Below are positions 63,301 to 64,000 of a DNA stretch of 64,000 nt, one piece after another. Both the position numbers and the translations under genes were made by a program. Within the stretch, counting starts at the first letter, position 1. Each line of letters starts with the position of its first letter. The DNA is from Tetrapyrgos nigripes (lineage: Eukaryota; Basidiomycota; Agaricomycetes; Agaricales; Campanellaceae): contig JAACJM010000241.1 in assembly GCA_013368315.1 (NCBI GenBank), forward strand, positions 60,348-124,347. The letters run 5' to 3'. Below the pieces are notes generated by a model. That model was given only the letters and a program-made list of their open reading frames with translations, did not search any database and was not told where the DNA came from.

Positions 63301-64000
63301 TTCCAAATTATCCATACGGATTTACATGAATACCCCACGATATCCTACCACAAATACAAGTACATAATCGTCTTCTTTGATGATTACACTTCAGACGCTT
63401 GGATACGTTTTCTTAAAGACAAAAAACAACCACTGACTGCCACTCGCCAGTTCCTTGCGATGGTAGAAACTCAATATAAGACTAAAGTCGAACAGTGGAT
63501 GTCTGATATGGGTGGTGAATTCATTAAAGGCACCTACCGAGAAATGTTACTCGAGAAGGGTGTTAAAATCCTTAACAGTGCACCATACATTCATCAACAG
63601 AATGGTCGAGCCGAACGCTTTATACGCACTCTAATGGATAAGTCACTGGCAATGATGAAGTTAGCATGTCTACCTGAATCTTGGTGGGAATATGCTGTCC
63701 GTCATGGATTGTATGTCTATCGACGTACTCCTTTACGACGACACAAATGGATAACTCCATTTGAAATGCTTGAAAAAGAAAAACCGCGTATTGATCACTT
63801 ACGAGTCTTTGGCTGTGGAGCTTACGTCTTTAAACCCGAGGAAACTCGAAAGAACAAACTTGCTTCCAAGTCAGAACTCATGACGTATCTTGGTGTAGCA
63901 CCAGGAGAACGTGGAAATCTTTTCATGCGTACAAACAATGCGGAATTTACATCCCCGCAAGCCGTGTTTGAGGAAGACTTCTTTCCTCGATGTAAAACTC
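60337..64000 (+). CDS. Ty1/copia gag-pol polyprotein (open at the window end)
   Basis: One frame of 1221 codons from ATG 60337 to the window edge with no stop. Gag (UBN2/copia type): FNIWADILVAWLQATGL, KAMGSIKLRLSPPVRQ, AKEIWDFLKKTYG, LPPRYEYLINQYTQYTLEEV (60380-60960). A poly-Gln and KGKGKGKGKGK linker follows. A Ser/Pro/Thr spacer (61400-62410) precedes a C-x-C...C-x2-C patch. The protease has LLDSGASAHFTF (62735-62770). The GAG-pre-integrase has HRRIGHPS and CKGCLEGK (63130-63250). In the integrase, D is in IIHTDLHEY, the second D in WMSDMGGEF and the E in HQQNGRAERF. RT and RNase H lie outside. Gag has no classical CCHC knuckle in this frame. It appears intact and could be active. Confidence 0.93.
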   Translation, partial: MSSNVLMTTVPVFAGVDFNIWADILVAWLQATGLSSVLRSDRPDDAEVSTASPLSAEDAAAQSEAITAAQKKQADWDEKNDKAMGSIKLRLSPPVRQKTLGMTTAKEIWDFLKKTYGKPGVSAIYTDFKRATSITIPNDANPSAAIELIRMHFDRVSAYGIPTDGTSTTSVTKVANFLIVMFIISKLPPRYEYLINQYTQYTLEEVDNANLDVLQNEIVNIWESRQGAFKGPSGKAHANRLSAVKRKDGNPSFQQQQQQRPSGSSSGANGASSSNGNNKGKGKGKGKGKAQFRRGGRAGKFEQAKRQGQAHLVHDDMSPLMHTVTIVDTPAAVDTRKPFFMETEKPFDAFFTGTKRAINLARNIGARPSGETVATLEDVVMSHPDPSSFTPLTPAPRSKRTLTERIYWSNLQSSSDGWGNAGNWNGWNGEYPEIQTGSDADMACAQGEDASWNEDTLVNTSELGSVFGTTTTELGAKVSQDIRTPVPLIDRIAADPAAEMMECAIHLGERFQNPEDSLHIYGEPLRVALNTVAPTGTSGTLSLVQRLAAVRSERPSGSQPAPPNGMTTQSLPSSRVASPTPGTTSTGWEWLTPHLQNEDGRYDELIDWQRDATIGLGGMELPSRAPTPSSMPELRSMSPSLSETSDLEYMSTPPLIGGMSLPTSPVEATWSDGIPSPRPSTPVMVTVNAANNYGWSLDSEPSGLDNGYLRSDLNSDLMNKSTDALFPAARNLEAGSSCIYLLHTAPLGLTTPFIYNDLYTSPGGNNKYLCACGTLFSLCQKCKKEKSDTVKIHFSDGWLLDSGASAHFTFDINDFVELSYIKPIPVKTANGFTKIRASGTVLISQRKRVMKLYPVYYIPDLNQRLLSVGQFLNDNMFMRGNSDHITISRNTTFLTFSKRIPEETLYYLPHKSKIVASKANLLIYLINYEILHRRIGHPSRDVLKHVRQHTLGTPEFIIPKDLPLCKGCLEGKTPRQAYPPNERRATRPFQIIHTDLHEYPTISYHKYKYIIVFFDDYTSDAWIRFLKDKKQPLTATRQFLAMVETQYKTKVEQWMSDMGGEFIKGTYREMLLEKGVKILNSAPYIHQQNGRAERFIRTLMDKSLAMMKLACLPESWWEYAVRHGLYVYRRTPLRRHKWITPFEMLEKEKPRIDHLRVFGCGAYVFKPEETRKNKLASKSELMTYLGVAPGERGNLFMRTNNAEFTSPQAVFEEDFFPRCKT
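61626..62411 (+). CDS. Out-of-frame ORF inside copia gag-pol with paired Cys/His module
   Basis: The +2 frame relative to gag-pol is open for 261 codons between TGA 61623 and TAA 62409. Near its start (61653-61790) it reads C-x9-C-x5-H-x3-H, five residues, then C-x9-C-x5-H-x3-C, with RCRYG, CQLERGH and KCVWYHNDG. The accessory ORF at 3737-3883 has RCTYG, CQLSKQH and RCTWGGEDG at the same places. The first in-frame ATG (61665) falls inside the module, so expression from gag would need a frameshift near 61626-61650 or splicing. The rest is Cys/Trp/Arg-rich without a known domain. The overlapping gag-pol spacer here is low-complexity. It may be a second coding layer or a relic of an older frame. 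Confidence 0.5.
   Translation: MSRNPDRFRCRYGMRSRRRCQLERGHSGEHFGTRKCVWYHNDGVRCKGFSGHPDTCSTYRPDCRGSCCRDDGMRNSPWGKVPESRGLPPHLWGTTQSSAEHRCPNGNEWHSFSCPTTCCSPQREAKWLTACTSQWHDHSILAIQPCCKPNTWHDFDGMGMVDSSSPKRGWKVRRANRLAARRNNRTRRDGITLQGSNSEFNARTPEYVSEPIRNQRPRVHVDSAIDRRDESTYITCRGHLVRRNSKSTTFYPRHGYRQCRK

Overview
The window is a transposon-rich stretch of an Agaricomycete-type basidiomycete genome. The evidence is the gene content: two KDZ transposases with cysteine clusters, a Plavaka-type transposase fragment, DUF6532 and DUF6535-plus-ankyrin genes, chromodomain Ty3/gypsy elements, and short introns of about 50-65 nt with GT-AG ends. No rRNA, tRNA or CRISPR array was seen. Most single-copy-looking genes here are truncated, frameshifted or interrupted.

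Layout. 1-6988 (minus): KDZ transposase 1, whose N-terminal exon is split by a Ty3/gypsy element (2945-6826, 5-bp target duplication); one LTR of that element carries a MITE. 7.4-13.7 kb: three unrecognised genes. 14.7-16.1 kb: a gypsy-like LTR remnant and a Plavaka fragment. 16.5-19.0 kb: a DUF6532 gene. 19.2-36.9 kb: two copies of a segment holding a superoxide-dismutase-fold, mitoribosome-type pseudogene (plus) and a DUF6535/ankyrin gene (minus). The first copy is cut by a 5'-truncated gypsy element whose LTR holds a second MITE. Between the copies lie a split 2-oxoglutarate dioxygenase-like pseudogene and a MAP kinase kinase pseudogene. 37.4-40.1 kb: an unknown gene and a glycerophosphocholine acyltransferase-like pseudogene fused to a third mitoribosomal fragment. 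40.4-42.5 kb: a 144-bp satellite and an internally deleted KDZ2 element. 44.3-52.8 kb: four unrecognised genes, three with in-frame stops. 52.9-59.6 kb: KDZ transposase 2 followed by an intact GIY-YIG-like gene. 59.7-64.0 kb: the 5' LTR and an open gag-pol frame of a Ty1/copia element that runs off the window end.

How it fits together. The history is nested insertion and decay: KDZ1 is hit by gypsy, gypsy LTRs are hit by TA-target MITEs, and host gene fragments were duplicated in segments and then lost function. Premature stops are mostly TGA where an arginine CGA is plausible, which suggests C-to-T decay.

The most unusual signal is a paired Cys/His module (C-x9-C-x5-H-x3-H followed by C-x9/10-C-x5-H-x3-C). 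It occurs in an accessory ORF at the 3' end of gypsy element 1. It also occurs, with nearly identical spacing, in a 261-codon ORF lying out of frame inside the copia gag-pol frame.
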